A stretch of 38,850 bases of DNA. Origin: Actinobacteria bacterium UBA959. Its GTDB lineage: Bacteria; Actinomycetota; Actinomycetes; S36-B12; UBA5976. Below are positions 25,291 through 33,768 of the stretch, piece after piece. The notes beneath the pieces are model-generated. The model had not been told where the DNA came from and did no database searches. It saw only the letters and a program-made list of their open reading frames with translations. Both the position numbers and the translations under genes were made by a program. Numbering within the stretch: position 1 is the stretch's first letter; each line of letters begins with the position of its first letter. The stretch covers positions 205,148 to 243,997 of the forward strand of contig DBCL01000014.1 of assembly GCA_002293025.1 (NCBI GenBank), in the 5' to 3' direction.

Positions 25291-27000
25291 ATGAAAATCC
25301 CAGCCCTATTTGGACACTTACCTCTTGAGCAACCAGGCGAGCCAAACCTAAAGTCTTTTCCAGCCTTCATGTGGTGGCTAGCGCTAGGGATGAAGCGCTT
25401 GTTAGCCACCGGTATCTTCTTTGGAATTACTGGTCTTGGATCTATGGCTGCCATGCCAGGGTTTCTAGGAGCTGGCGTCCAAGCTGTGGCTGACCAAGAT
25501 CAAAGTCGAGTTAATTTCTGGGCTGTGATGATCTTGCTGCTAGGAGCTGTTACTGCCTGGACCACCATCATGCGCCACCGAAGAGCTTTAGCTTGTTTCA
25601 TAACATCAGCTTCTCGGCTACAGCAGTTGATTGCAAAGCAGGCAAAAGACCTTGGGGCAGATCTTCCCAAATATGTTTCAACAGGCGAAGTCGTCTCGGT
25701 TAACTCCAACGATGTTGAACGGGTGTCTAGAGGTTTTGATTTAGTTCCACGGTTTGTGGGGGCAGTAGTTAGCTTTTTCATTGTCTCTGGAATCTTGATA
25801 AGTGGAGCCTCAACTCTTGGTTTGTTGGTAGTTATCTCTGTCCCATTACTAGTTATTGGAGTTGCATTCTTAATCAAGCCGCTTGAAAAAAGAGAGTCAG
25901 TGCAACGCGCCAAATTGAGTCGAGCAACAGACCTGGCATCAGACACGGTTGCGGGTCTTAGAGTTTTGCGTGGCATTGGTGGTGAAGATGTTTTCGTTCA
26001 AAGATTCAAGGACGCATCCCAAGAGGTAAGGCAGGCCGCAGTTAGAACAGCCAGAGTCCGTGCAGTTCTAAATGGGTTGGAAGTATTTTTACCAGGGCTG
26101 CTGTTAATTGGAGTTGTCTGGCTTGGTGGAAACATGGTGGCTAATCAAGAGATGCAAATTGGTCAATTGGTGGCATTTGCAGGTTATTCCATCTGGATGG
26201 TGCTACCAATTCAAACAATGGTTGAGTTTGCTCAACGCTGGGCCTCTGCTGCAGTTTCTGGCAGAAGAGTTTTGAAACTGCTGCAGGTCAAACCAGCTAA
26301 CGAATGGGGAACAAACAACCTAGAGTCAGTTGCCCAGATAACAGATAAGGAATCTGGAGTTTCAGTTAAGGCGGGTGAGTATTTAGCAGTTGTTTGTGAA
26401 AGCTCTACTACTGCTGATGAAATATCTGAACGATTAGGTGGTTATCAGCAGATCACTAAAACTGAAATAAATGGCGCTCCAGTGGCCAGCTTTTCTAGAA
26501 ACTCCGTTCGAACCAAAATATTGGCCCAGGAAAAAGAGCCAACCATTCTCAGTGGAACTGTGGCAACACATTTTGAGGTTCCCGCCTCTGGTCGAATAAC
26601 GATTCAACAAGCAATCGCAGCTGCATCTGCGGATGACATTTTGGATTCTTTAGATGGAAAGGGTTTAACAGCAGAAATTATCGAGCGAGGGAGAACTTTG
26701 TCAGGTGGACAAAGACAGCGTTTAGCTTTGGCTCGGAGTTTGTTTGTGGATCCAGAAGTTTTAATCTTGGATGAGCCAACCAGCGCGGTTGATGCCCACT
26801 CTGAAGCTCGAATTGCAACCAGAATTCGTGAGATAAGGCAGAATCAAACGACGGTTATTTTTGCTACCAGTCCACTAGTGCTAGATACGGCAACCAGAGT
26901 CTCATTGGTCATAAATGGAACTCAGGTGGCAACTGGAACTCATCAAGAACTACTGCGCTCTAATGATGACTACCGTGCAATGGTGGTGCGTGGCGAATGA
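25291..27000 (+). CDS. ABC exporter half-transporter with degenerate Walker A
   Basis: This 569-residue protein has an N-terminal six-helix ABC type I exporter membrane domain (about 35-320) and a C-terminal nucleotide-binding domain. The domain is abnormal. Where Walker A should be (369-377) the sequence is C-E-S-S-T-T-A-D-E, without any glycine or the lysine, and the switch histidine is S527. The Q-loop (I-L-A-Q-E), the signature L-S-G-G-Q (470-474) and Walker B V-L-I-L-D-E495 are normal. It therefore cannot bind ATP well by itself but can supply the signature to its partner. The partner gene follows with an ATGA overlap and has the opposite pattern of losses. The substrate is unknown. The ATG has no clear ribosome-binding site; TAACAT lies 9 bases upstream. 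Confidence 0.9.
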   Translation: MKIPALFGHLPLEQPGEPNLKSFPAFMWWLALGMKRLLATGIFFGITGLGSMAAMPGFLGAGVQAVADQDQSRVNFWAVMILLLGAVTAWTTIMRHRRALACFITSASRLQQLIAKQAKDLGADLPKYVSTGEVVSVNSNDVERVSRGFDLVPRFVGAVVSFFIVSGILISGASTLGLLVVISVPLLVIGVAFLIKPLEKRESVQRAKLSRATDLASDTVAGLRVLRGIGGEDVFVQRFKDASQEVRQAAVRTARVRAVLNGLEVFLPGLLLIGVVWLGGNMVANQEMQIGQLVAFAGYSIWMVLPIQTMVEFAQRWASAAVSGRRVLKLLQVKPANEWGTNNLESVAQITDKESGVSVKAGEYLAVVCESSTTADEISERLGGYQQITKTEINGAPVASFSRNSVRTKILAQEKEPTILSGTVATHFEVPASGRITIQQAIAAASADDILDSLDGKGLTAEIIERGRTLSGGQRQRLALARSLFVDPEVLILDEPTSAVDAHSEARIATRIREIRQNQTTVIFATSPLVLDTATRVSLVINGTQVATGTHQELLRSNDDYRAMVVRGE

Positions 27001-28832
27001 AGTACTTCGATTCCAAAAAATTGGGAATTGCAGCTTTTGATTCCCCTCCCAAAGATACTTCAATTATTGCAAAGGATTTTGGTTTAGATCGGTCTAAAGC
27101 CCGGCTGCCTATTGCTTCTGAAGAAACAGTAAATAAAGAGTTATTCACTCTTGGTTCAGCTCATAAAGGTGAGTTCCTATTTGTTATTTTGTTGACACTG
27201 CTAACAGTGGTGGCTCAACTAGTTTCTCCAAGAGCATTTGGAAATCTACTGGAAAGCCTAAAAAATGGCGCTGGGGCTGAAGCAGTTCAACAAACCGTTG
27301 TAATAATTGCAATTGCATTGTTTGCTCAAACTATATTTGCTTATTTCTTAAGAATCAAAGCTGCCGTATTAGGTGAATTCATCCTGTCAGCCTTACGTGA
27401 GCGATTCGTAAGCCGTGCGGTTCAGTTACCGCCAGATGCAATTGAACGTGCAGGTTCTGGTGAACTTCTAAACCGCACCACGACAGATATAAATCACGTC
27501 ACCTGGGCTGTTAGAGATTCACTACCAGTTATCACTATTTGTGTGTCAGAAATAATTATTATTTGTATCGGTATTGTGCTTACCGCACCTGCTTTTTTGG
27601 CAGCAACGTTAATTTCTGCGCCACTAGTGGTGGCTTTGACTCGATGGTATTTAAAGCGCTCTCCACAGGCTTACCGCGTTGAGGCTTCTGTTTATTCTCA
27701 GGTTAACTCAGTGCTAGTCGAATCTGCAGAGGGTGGACGCACAATTGAGGCGCTGCGTTTAGGTGATGATCGATTAGTGAGAACCCGATCAGCTATTGGC
27801 AGGTGGATCGAGTGGGAGTCTTACACGATTCGATTACGCACTCGCTGGTTCCCAGCAGTTTCGTTCTCCTACATCGCTCCATTAGCTGCTGTGCTACTTA
27901 TTGGAGCCAGCATGTATCAATCGGGCAGTGTCTCTTTAGCGCAGGTCACTGCGGCTTTGCTTTACACCCAGATGTTGGCAGATCCAATTGAAGGACTGCT
28001 TTGGTGGATTGATGAGTTCCAGTCAGGTAAAGCATCACTATCTCGATTGTTAGGTATTTATGAAGTTCCTGATCGAGTGGTTCAAGATTCGGACCCTAAA
28101 GACGACGATATTCAAGGTGACCATGTCAGTTACGGATATCGTGAAGGTAAGGATGTGCTGCGAGATATTAGTTTTGCAGTTAAGCCTGGCACCCGATTAG
28201 CAATTGTTGGCCCATCTGGTGCAGGTAAGTCCACTTTAGGTAGATTGCTAGCGGGAGTTCAACCACCAAGATTGGGAACCATCAAGGTGGGTGGTTCTGA
28301 GATTGGTTATCTGCCAGTTGAAAAGGCTCGCACACATGTGGCCCTGGTAACACAAGAACATCACGTTTTTGTGGGCACACTTCGACAAAATGTTTCCCTC
28401 GCCTTTAGTGATAAATCAGATGCTGAAATTTGGGATGCGTTAGCCGCTGTGGATGCCACAGAGTGGGCTAAGGAGTTGCCACAAGCACTGGATACCGAAG
28501 TTGGTTCGGGCGGGCATCGCCTGTTGCCAGCCCAAGCACAGCAATTGGCATTAGCCAGATTGGTATTGGCAAATCCACAAACTTTAGTTTTGGATGAAGC
28601 CACTTCACTATTGGATGCCAAAGCTGCCAAGCACTTAGAAGGCTCGCTTAGCGCTGTGCTTAAGAATCGAACCGTAATTGCGATCGCACATAGACTCCAA
28701 ACAGCACACGACGCTGATCTAATTGCGGTTATTGAAGATGGATTAATAACTGAGTGGGGTTCGCATCAAGCGCTCATGACAGCCAATGGTGCATACGCCT
28801 CTTTGTGGCGTTCTTGGCGCGATGAGCACTAG
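26997..28832 (+). CDS. ABC exporter half-transporter with degenerate signature motif
   Basis: This 611-residue partner of the previous protein has a cytoplasmic N-terminal extension of about 55 residues, then six membrane helices and a nucleotide-binding domain. Walker A is intact, G-P-S-G-A-G-K411-S-T, as are the Q-loop (V-T-Q-E-H), Walker B L-V-L-D-E534-A-T-S and the switch histidine H565 (I-A-H-R-L). The signature is lost: L-P-A-Q-A (510-514) replaces L-S-G-G-Q. Combined with the upstream subunit, one ATP site is complete and the other lacks both Walker A and signature. A heterodimeric type I exporter is therefore the most likely assembly. The 4-base overlap supports equal synthesis of both subunits. 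Confidence 0.92.
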   Translation: MKYFDSKKLGIAAFDSPPKDTSIIAKDFGLDRSKARLPIASEETVNKELFTLGSAHKGEFLFVILLTLLTVVAQLVSPRAFGNLLESLKNGAGAEAVQQTVVIIAIALFAQTIFAYFLRIKAAVLGEFILSALRERFVSRAVQLPPDAIERAGSGELLNRTTTDINHVTWAVRDSLPVITICVSEIIIICIGIVLTAPAFLAATLISAPLVVALTRWYLKRSPQAYRVEASVYSQVNSVLVESAEGGRTIEALRLGDDRLVRTRSAIGRWIEWESYTIRLRTRWFPAVSFSYIAPLAAVLLIGASMYQSGSVSLAQVTAALLYTQMLADPIEGLLWWIDEFQSGKASLSRLLGIYEVPDRVVQDSDPKDDDIQGDHVSYGYREGKDVLRDISFAVKPGTRLAIVGPSGAGKSTLGRLLAGVQPPRLGTIKVGGSEIGYLPVEKARTHVALVTQEHHVFVGTLRQNVSLAFSDKSDAEIWDALAAVDATEWAKELPQALDTEVGSGGHRLLPAQAQQLALARLVLANPQTLVLDEATSLLDAKAAKHLEGSLSAVLKNRTVIAIAHRLQTAHDADLIAVIEDGLITEWGSHQALMTANGAYASLWRSWRDEH

Positions 28833-28870
28833 TTAGACTCACATTCGTTCAGCAATAGTGTTCAAGTGGG

Positions 28871-28882
28871 GGTCTTTAGACC
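28871..28882. repeat. Small palindrome upstream of ptsI
   Basis: GGTCTTTAGACC is a 5-bp perfect inverted repeat with a 2-base centre, 38 bases before the GTG of the PTS enzyme I gene. TATTCT (28891-28896) downstream could be a -10 box. It may be an operator, but the arms are short. Confidence 0.3.
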
Positions 28883-28919
28883 TACACATCTATTCTTAAG
28901 ACTTCAAAAAAGGAGCTTG

Positions 28920-30545
28920 GTGGCAAACTCAAAGAGTCGGATATTAAAAGGAACTGGTGTTGGTTCACATGCCGTAATGGCTTCTGTGCACCGGCTTGCC
29001 GACCGACCAATTCAGCCGCCACCGGCACGCCGGATTAACTCAATAGAAGATGAATCCACTGCGTTGGAGGCTGCCGCTAAAGCCACTGCAAAACTACTTG
29101 AAGATCGATCCGCACTTGCAAAAGGAGACACCGCCAATATTTTGTTAGCACTCTCTGCATTTGCAGCAGACCCAGCACTTTTGATGGCAGCAAAAGCAGA
29201 GATTAGTAATGGCTGGGATGCTCCGACTGCAATTCATCGGGCAAGTGAAAGCTTTGCCAAAATGCTAGAAGATGCAGGTGGCGCATTTGCGGAACGAGCA
29301 GCAGATCTAAGCGAGATTTCACTAAGAATCACTGCACTGTTAACCAATCAAGAGTGGTCTGTCGATATCCCAAAGTTTGGAAAGCATGTTTTAGTTGCTG
29401 AAGACTTGACACCGGCAGATACTGCTCAAATTGATGCAAAAGTAGTTGTTGGTGTTATCACTCAAAAAGGTGGACCAACCAGTCATACCTCAATTATTTG
29501 CCGGCAGATGGGCATTGCTGCAGTTGTGGGGTGCAGTGAAGCAACTTCATTGACTAACGGTGACCAAGTAGTTCTTGATCCTGTGGGTGATCGCGTGATT
29601 GTCAATGGAGAACTATCGGATGCCACTGCACCACTTAGCATTGTTGATGAAAAAGCCAAAACTTTAATTCCCGTTCTTGGCAATATAGGTAACCTTAAGG
29701 ATGCCATCGCAGTGAATACTTTTCATGGTGCAGGTGTTGGGTTGTTTAGAACCGAATTGCTTTATTTGGACAACAAAACAGCGCCAACGATTGCTGAGCA
29801 GCGCAGAGCCTATGAATCTGTATTTAACGAACTCAAAGGTAAGCCCATCGTTATCCGAACCCTTGATGCAGGTAGTGATAAGCCACTTGATTTCCTAAAT
29901 TTGGCGAGTGAAGCTAATCCGGCATTAGGGATTCGAGGATGGCGTATCTCGCAACCTCATCGGCAAGTGATGCAAGATCAACTAAAAGCAATAAAAGAGG
30001 CAGTGGACGCCACGGGTGCCGATGTTCGTGTGATGGCTCCAATGATCTCAATCCCACAAGAAGCAGCTGATTTTGCAAAGATGGCAAAAGAGGTTGGCTT
30101 GAAGCATGTGGGAATAATGATCGAAACACCTTCAATTGCATTTGCAGTTAGAGATCTCGCAGGCCTAGTTGAGTTTGTGAGTATTGGCACGAACGATCTC
30201 GCTCAATATTTATTTGCAGCAGATCGACAGCACCATGAACTAAACGAATTGCTGGATCCATGGCAGCCAGCATTGCTGAGGTTAATTAACCGTATTTGCG
30301 AAGATGCCAACCGCATCGGTATTCAAGTTGGAGTGTGTGGGGAAGCTGGAGCGGATCCTTTGCTCGCTGTCGTTCTAGCTGGCATTGGTGTTGATTCGGT
30401 GAGTGCTGCTGCTCCAGCAATTCCTGCTGTTCGAACAAGACTTGCCCATGTGGATCTTGAATTAGCAAGGCGAGCAGCCGATCTTGCGATGAAGGCTCTA
30501 AGCCCTGAACTGGCCAGAGTTGCAGTTAAAGCACTAGTTAAATAG
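28920..30545 (+). CDS. ptsI: PTS enzyme I (phosphoenolpyruvate-protein phosphotransferase)
   Basis: This cytoplasmic enzyme passes phosphate from phosphoenolpyruvate to HPr. With the GTG start (GGAG at 28912-28915, 4 bases before) it has 541 residues. Domains in order: the HPr-binding helical domain, the phosphohistidine domain with active-site H189 (G-G-P-T-S-H-T-S), then the PEP-binding barrel with F-R-T-E-L-L-Y, R-T-L-D-A-G-S-D-K-P and the catalytic cysteine C473 (G-V-C-G-E). All key residues are present. Reading from the upstream ATG at 28866 would add 18 residues without family similarity. No HPr or sugar-specific enzyme II is in the window, so its partners must lie elsewhere or be reduced. 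Confidence 0.92.
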   Translation: MANSKSRILKGTGVGSHAVMASVHRLADRPIQPPPARRINSIEDESTALEAAAKATAKLLEDRSALAKGDTANILLALSAFAADPALLMAAKAEISNGWDAPTAIHRASESFAKMLEDAGGAFAERAADLSEISLRITALLTNQEWSVDIPKFGKHVLVAEDLTPADTAQIDAKVVVGVITQKGGPTSHTSIICRQMGIAAVVGCSEATSLTNGDQVVLDPVGDRVIVNGELSDATAPLSIVDEKAKTLIPVLGNIGNLKDAIAVNTFHGAGVGLFRTELLYLDNKTAPTIAEQRRAYESVFNELKGKPIVIRTLDAGSDKPLDFLNLASEANPALGIRGWRISQPHRQVMQDQLKAIKEAVDATGADVRVMAPMISIPQEAADFAKMAKEVGLKHVGIMIETPSIAFAVRDLAGLVEFVSIGTNDLAQYLFAADRQHHELNELLDPWQPALLRLINRICEDANRIGIQVGVCGEAGADPLLAVVLAGIGVDSVSAAAPAIPAVRTRLAHVDLELARRAADLAMKALSPELARVAVKALVK

Positions 30546-30547
30546 TT

Positions 30548-31063
30548 TTAGAAGTCTTGTACTTCAAGTTGGCCAGAATGCACGTCATAGATCGCCCCAC
30601 CTGCGACAACCCCATTTCGAAGAAGTGGGTGTGAACGTATTCGATCCAGATCAAGTTGAAGAGCGGCTTTTTGATCGCTTACAGTCCTAAACTCCATGCT
30701 ACGAGTGTCCACACCAAAAGTTTTTTGAATAAGTAAATGAATCTCTGCCTCTGTGGCTGAAGCCATCTTGCAATCAAGGTGGGGCATGACCAAGATTCGA
30801 TTTACACCTAAGAGATATGTGGCTAAAACCAAAGTTCTAAGCACGTCGTCAGTAACTCTAGCTCCGGCGTTTCTCAATATTTTCGCTTCGCCTGGTTTCA
30901 TGCCGGTTAGCTCTAAGGGTGAGATGCGCGAGTCCATGCATGTCACAATTGCTAGACCCTTAGTGGCGGTTCCAGTTAAGTGGCTGTCTTCAAAAACACT
31001 TTGATACTCAGTATTTGCTTTCAATACATCTTGAAAGTTCTCGTATGGGAACTGGGCTGACAT
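30548..31063 (-). CDS. Beta-class carbonic anhydrase
   Basis: This 171-residue zinc enzyme interconverts CO2 and bicarbonate. Zinc ligands are C42 (C-M-D-S-R), H95 and C98 (H-L-D-C), and D44/R46 form the catalytic dyad. R-N-A-G-A, another family motif, is present at 64-68. It belongs to the short actinobacterial beta-class group. The gene is alone and convergent with ptsI, 2 bases between stops. Confidence 0.93.
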   Translation of the reverse strand: MSAQFPYENFQDVLKANTEYQSVFEDSHLTGTATKGLAIVTCMDSRISPLELTGMKPGEAKILRNAGARVTDDVLRTLVLATYLLGVNRILVMPHLDCKMASATEAEIHLLIQKTFGVDTRSMEFRTVSDQKAALQLDLDRIRSHPLLRNGVVAGGAIYDVHSGQLEVQDF

Positions 31064-31069
31064 GCGGAA

Positions 31070-31075
31070 ACTCTA
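31070..31075 (-). promoter_or_regulatory. -10 box of a leaderless carbonic anhydrase transcript
   Basis: On the reverse strand TAGAGT lies exactly 6 bases before the ATG at 31063. No Shine-Dalgarno sequence and no clear -35 are seen. Confidence 0.45.
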
Positions 31076-31087
31076 CCTAATCATCTA

Positions 31088-31621
31088 TTAACTCGCCGGT
31101 ACCAATTTGATCAGTTCAGCCATTGCTTGTTTGAGAAGGTTTTCAATCTCAGGATCGATTAAATCACCTGATGGGTCGAAAACCTCCGATGTATTACTGA
31201 TGGCTACTTCAGGGTGACTGACTAAATCTGCTTTAAAGTGCGTTAACACTGACCGTAGATGCGGCTGCATCCTGGCTGTTCCAAGACGACCAGAGGATGC
31301 ACCCATGATTAGTGTCGGCTTATTCAGAATCGGGTTTTGGGGTAGAACCGATAACCAATCCAGTAAGTTCTTTAGGCCGCCAGGAATTGACCAGTTGTAT
31401 TCAGGCGATGAGATCAACAAAGCATCAGAAATAGAAATCTGCGCTGCAATCTCGAGGAGATCAGAACTGGGTGCAGATTGGTCATCAAAAATCTTAATCA
31501 TTGACCAGTCAATCAAATTCAACTCAGATTCTGGCGCACCTTGTTTCCAAGCAGCGTGCAATAGACGGTGATTGGCAGAGTTTGGTCTCAAGGACCCACA
31601 GATCCCGGCTATTTTGATCAC
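31088..31621 (-). CDS. NADPH-dependent FMN reductase family protein
   Basis: This flavodoxin-like reductase (about 177 residues) has an N-terminal phosphate-binding loop G-S-L-R-P-N-S-A-N and S-S-P-E-Y-N-W-S-I-P-G-G-L-K-N-L-L-D-W, the hallmark of the family, with G-A-S-S-G-R-L-G-T later. It probably reduces FMN or quinones. The start is taken as GTG 31621 because the family begins with an I-K-I-A-G-I-C-G-S strand; the TTG at 31660 would add 13 unconserved residues. Its promoter region overlaps that of the divergent DinB gene. Confidence 0.88.
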   Translation of the reverse strand: MIKIAGICGSLRPNSANHRLLHAAWKQGAPESELNLIDWSMIKIFDDQSAPSSDLLEIAAQISISDALLISSPEYNWSIPGGLKNLLDWLSVLPQNPILNKPTLIMGASSGRLGTARMQPHLRSVLTHFKADLVSHPEVAISNTSEVFDPSGDLIDPEIENLLKQAMAELIKLVPAS

Positions 31622-31638
31622 GGGCCCAGTCTGTCGTA

Positions 31639-31667
31639 TTGGTCGCGGCTTGCAACTCAACTAGGCT
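31639..31667 (+). promoter_or_regulatory. Promoter for a leaderless DinB-family transcript
   Basis: TTGGTC (31639-31644), 17 bases, TAGGCT (31662-31667), then exactly 6 bases to the ATG at 31674. No Shine-Dalgarno sequence is present. Confidence 0.6.
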
Positions 31668-31673
31668 TACGGA

Positions 31674-32120
31674 ATGAGAAATCCAACCCTAGATGTTTAC
31701 ATCGATGACATTGCAACAGTTGCAGATCTATTGACAAAGAGCAGCTCCGTTCTAGATAAAGTGCCTACTGATGGTGGTTGGTCAGCAGCCCAATGCTTAG
31801 CCCATCTAGCTGACGCTGAGATCTCACTTTCGCTTCGAGTTCGAATGATGTTTACCTCAGATGGGTATAAATTCTTAAATTGGGATGAAGATGCATTTGC
31901 AGCGCTTAACCCAAAAAGGTCGGGCTTGGCATCTGTAGGCGTATTTACTGCACTCAGACGAGCAAATGTAGAACTTTTTGAGGGTCTAAGCGAAGAACAA
32001 ATGTCTCGAACTGGAATTCGAACCGATGGAAGTGAGATCACTGTTTTGGCTTACATCGAATACATGAATAAACACGTTACAGCTCACTTGGAGCAAGCAA
32101 TTCGAGCTCTTGCTAATTAA
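31674..32120 (+). CDS. DinB-superfamily protein
   Basis: This 148-residue protein is predicted to form a four-helix bundle. The three histidines of the DinB/YfiT metal site are recognisable: H in C-L-A-H-L-A-D (about residue 43) and two in N-K-H-V-T-A-H-L-E near the C-terminus. The pattern W-S-A-A-Q-C-L-A-H-L is typical. Members include thiol-dependent transferases using bacillithiol or mycothiol; the substrate here is unknown. It is 2 bases upstream of the LysE-type gene and probably co-transcribed. Confidence 0.82.
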   Translation: MRNPTLDVYIDDIATVADLLTKSSSVLDKVPTDGGWSAAQCLAHLADAEISLSLRVRMMFTSDGYKFLNWDEDAFAALNPKRSGLASVGVFTALRRANVELFEGLSEEQMSRTGIRTDGSEITVLAYIEYMNKHVTAHLEQAIRALAN

Positions 32121-32122
32121 TT

Positions 32123-32749
32123 ATGCCTAGTTCTTATTGGGCATTCCTGTTCACTTCAATCATCATCATATTAATTCCGGGACCTTCTGTTTTATTTGTT
32201 ATGAGCAGAGGCATAGCACTTGGACCAAAAGCAGCTGTAGCCACGGCTGTTGGTAACTCGCTTGGAACTTTTGTAAATGTATTAGTACTCGCAGTTGGGC
32301 TAGGGCCTGTTTTGGATAACTTTCCTAGCATATTGCAATTAATCCGATATCTAGGTGCCGCGTATCTGATTTATCTCGGTTACCAAGCCATCTCGACTCG
32401 TAAAGCACTTTCTGCAGACTCATCAAAAGCAAGCGAGGCGTTAAGTGGCTGGAAAACTTTGAAGCAAGGGGCACTAGTTGGCATCACAAATCCCAAAACA
32501 ATAGTTTTCTTTGCAGCAGTGCTACCGCAGTTTGTGATTGCCGATTGGGGTTACATCACATTGCAGTTGTTGGGATTAGGAACTGCTTTTTGTCTCATGG
32601 GGGCTGCTCTAGATTCGGTTTGGGGAATTGCAGCAGGCTCCCTTAGAAATTGGTTTCTAGATCAACCAAGCCGGTTATCGCTAATGAGTGCAGTCGGTGG
32701 CGGGTTAATTATCTCGCTAGGAATTGCTGTTGCTTTAGGTTGGTTTTAA
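32123..32749 (+). CDS. LysE/RhtB-family amino-acid exporter
   Basis: This 208-residue inner-membrane protein has about six hydrophobic helices. The N-terminal I-P-G-P-S-V-L-F-V family motif is present, followed by a glycine-rich stretch A-L-G-P-K-A-A-V-A-T-A-V-G-N-S-L-G, and G-A-L-V-G-I-T-N-P-K-T-I-V-F-F later, both typical of LysE/RhtB. It probably exports an amino acid or homoserine lactone-like compound. It is co-transcribed with the DinB gene. Confidence 0.9.
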   Translation: MPSSYWAFLFTSIIIILIPGPSVLFVMSRGIALGPKAAVATAVGNSLGTFVNVLVLAVGLGPVLDNFPSILQLIRYLGAAYLIYLGYQAISTRKALSADSSKASEALSGWKTLKQGALVGITNPKTIVFFAAVLPQFVIADWGYITLQLLGLGTAFCLMGAALDSVWGIAAGSLRNWFLDQPSRLSLMSAVGGGLIISLGIAVALGWF

Positions 32750-32826
32750 TCTACCCCAAGCCCCATTCATGCACAGGATTCAAAGAAACTGATTCAACTT
32801 TTATCTAAATGACCAACCATTAAGTC

Positions 32827-33768
32827 ATGCAAAATCAAATAGAGGTCACTGGCCCAGCCGCACTGATTGCTGCTCTGCCATACCTACTTGGCTTTAGGCC
32901 AGCTGATTCAGTGGTGGTAGTGCTGCTGGATGATTCTCAAGTTCAAGCTGTACTTCGCTTTGATCTTGACTCAAGTATTAGTGACCTAATCCCATCCATA
33001 CTCTCTGGGCTGAGCAAACATCCAAGTAGTTCAGTTGTGTTAGTTGTGGTCAACTCCGATCTAAAATTAGATGTCAGTAATCTGGAATTTGCTTTACGAG
33101 AGCAGCAAGTTGAACTGCTTGATTTAGTTCTCACAGATTTGGTTCGCTACCGGTCAGCCTTGTGCTCTGATTTACATTGCTGCCCTATAGATGGCTTGGA
33201 AGTTAGTCAGCAGGATGCAGATGCAATTTCAGCTCAATTGGTTTATTCCGGCCACACTGTCTTTAGTTCTAGGACTCAAATGTTAAGCCGTTTAATTCCA
33301 AACCCTGATACAAAACCTGTTGAACTTGCACTTCTAGAAATTAACTCATTATTGGACCTAAACGAATTGCTTAATTTGTTAAATTCGAGCGGCCGTACTG
33401 GCTTAACGGCAACAGAGATGGCCCAGGTTGCCCTTTCGATAAGTGATGCTGATATCAGAAATGATCTAGAACATGAATTATTCGATTCGGTTTCTGGACA
33501 TTTAACTAACCCCGACAGATTGCGCTGCGCAATTGAAAATCTGCTCCAAGTGGCTAGAAATACACCGCTCAAGGTTGGGGCTATGAGTTATGGCTTATTG
33601 GCTTTTGCTCTTTGGAACTTGGGGGATTGCGTTTCGGCCGAGGCAGCAGCGGGATATGCCCTCAAAGTTGAACCATTTAATTCTCCAGCAAAGCTAACTT
33701 TGAACTTAATACAACTAGGAGTACATCCTGTTATGGCGCGAAAAACTGTTTTTAAATCTGCAGCCTAA
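32827..33768 (+). CDS. DUF4192 protein
   Basis: This 313-residue protein begins with the DUF4192 signature (L-I-A-A-L-P-Y-L-L-G-F-R-P-A-D-S-V-V-V-V) and continues with alternating strand/helix segments. C-terminal helices include the W-N-L-G-D ... A-A-A-G-Y-A-L-K-V-E-P tetratricopeptide-like region common in this family. It is widespread in Actinobacteria and its function is unknown. The ATG has no clear ribosome-binding site. The stop overlaps that of the convergent patatin gene by 4 bases. Confidence 0.88.
   Translation: MQNQIEVTGPAALIAALPYLLGFRPADSVVVVLLDDSQVQAVLRFDLDSSISDLIPSILSGLSKHPSSSVVLVVVNSDLKLDVSNLEFALREQQVELLDLVLTDLVRYRSALCSDLHCCPIDGLEVSQQDADAISAQLVYSGHTVFSSRTQMLSRLIPNPDTKPVELALLEINSLLDLNELLNLLNSSGRTGLTATEMAQVALSISDADIRNDLEHELFDSVSGHLTNPDRLRCAIENLLQVARNTPLKVGAMSYGLLAFALWNLGDCVSAEAAAGYALKVEPFNSPAKLTLNLIQLGVHPVMARKTVFKSAA

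Noticed and set aside
30546..30547. Terminator between ptsI and the convergent carbonic anhydrase gene
   Set aside because: Only two bases separate the stop codons and no stem-loop with a T-tract is seen.
32134..32331. Reverse-strand open frames inside lysE and many other genes
   Set aside because: They are antisense to clear conserved genes, lack ribosome sites and resemble no protein family.
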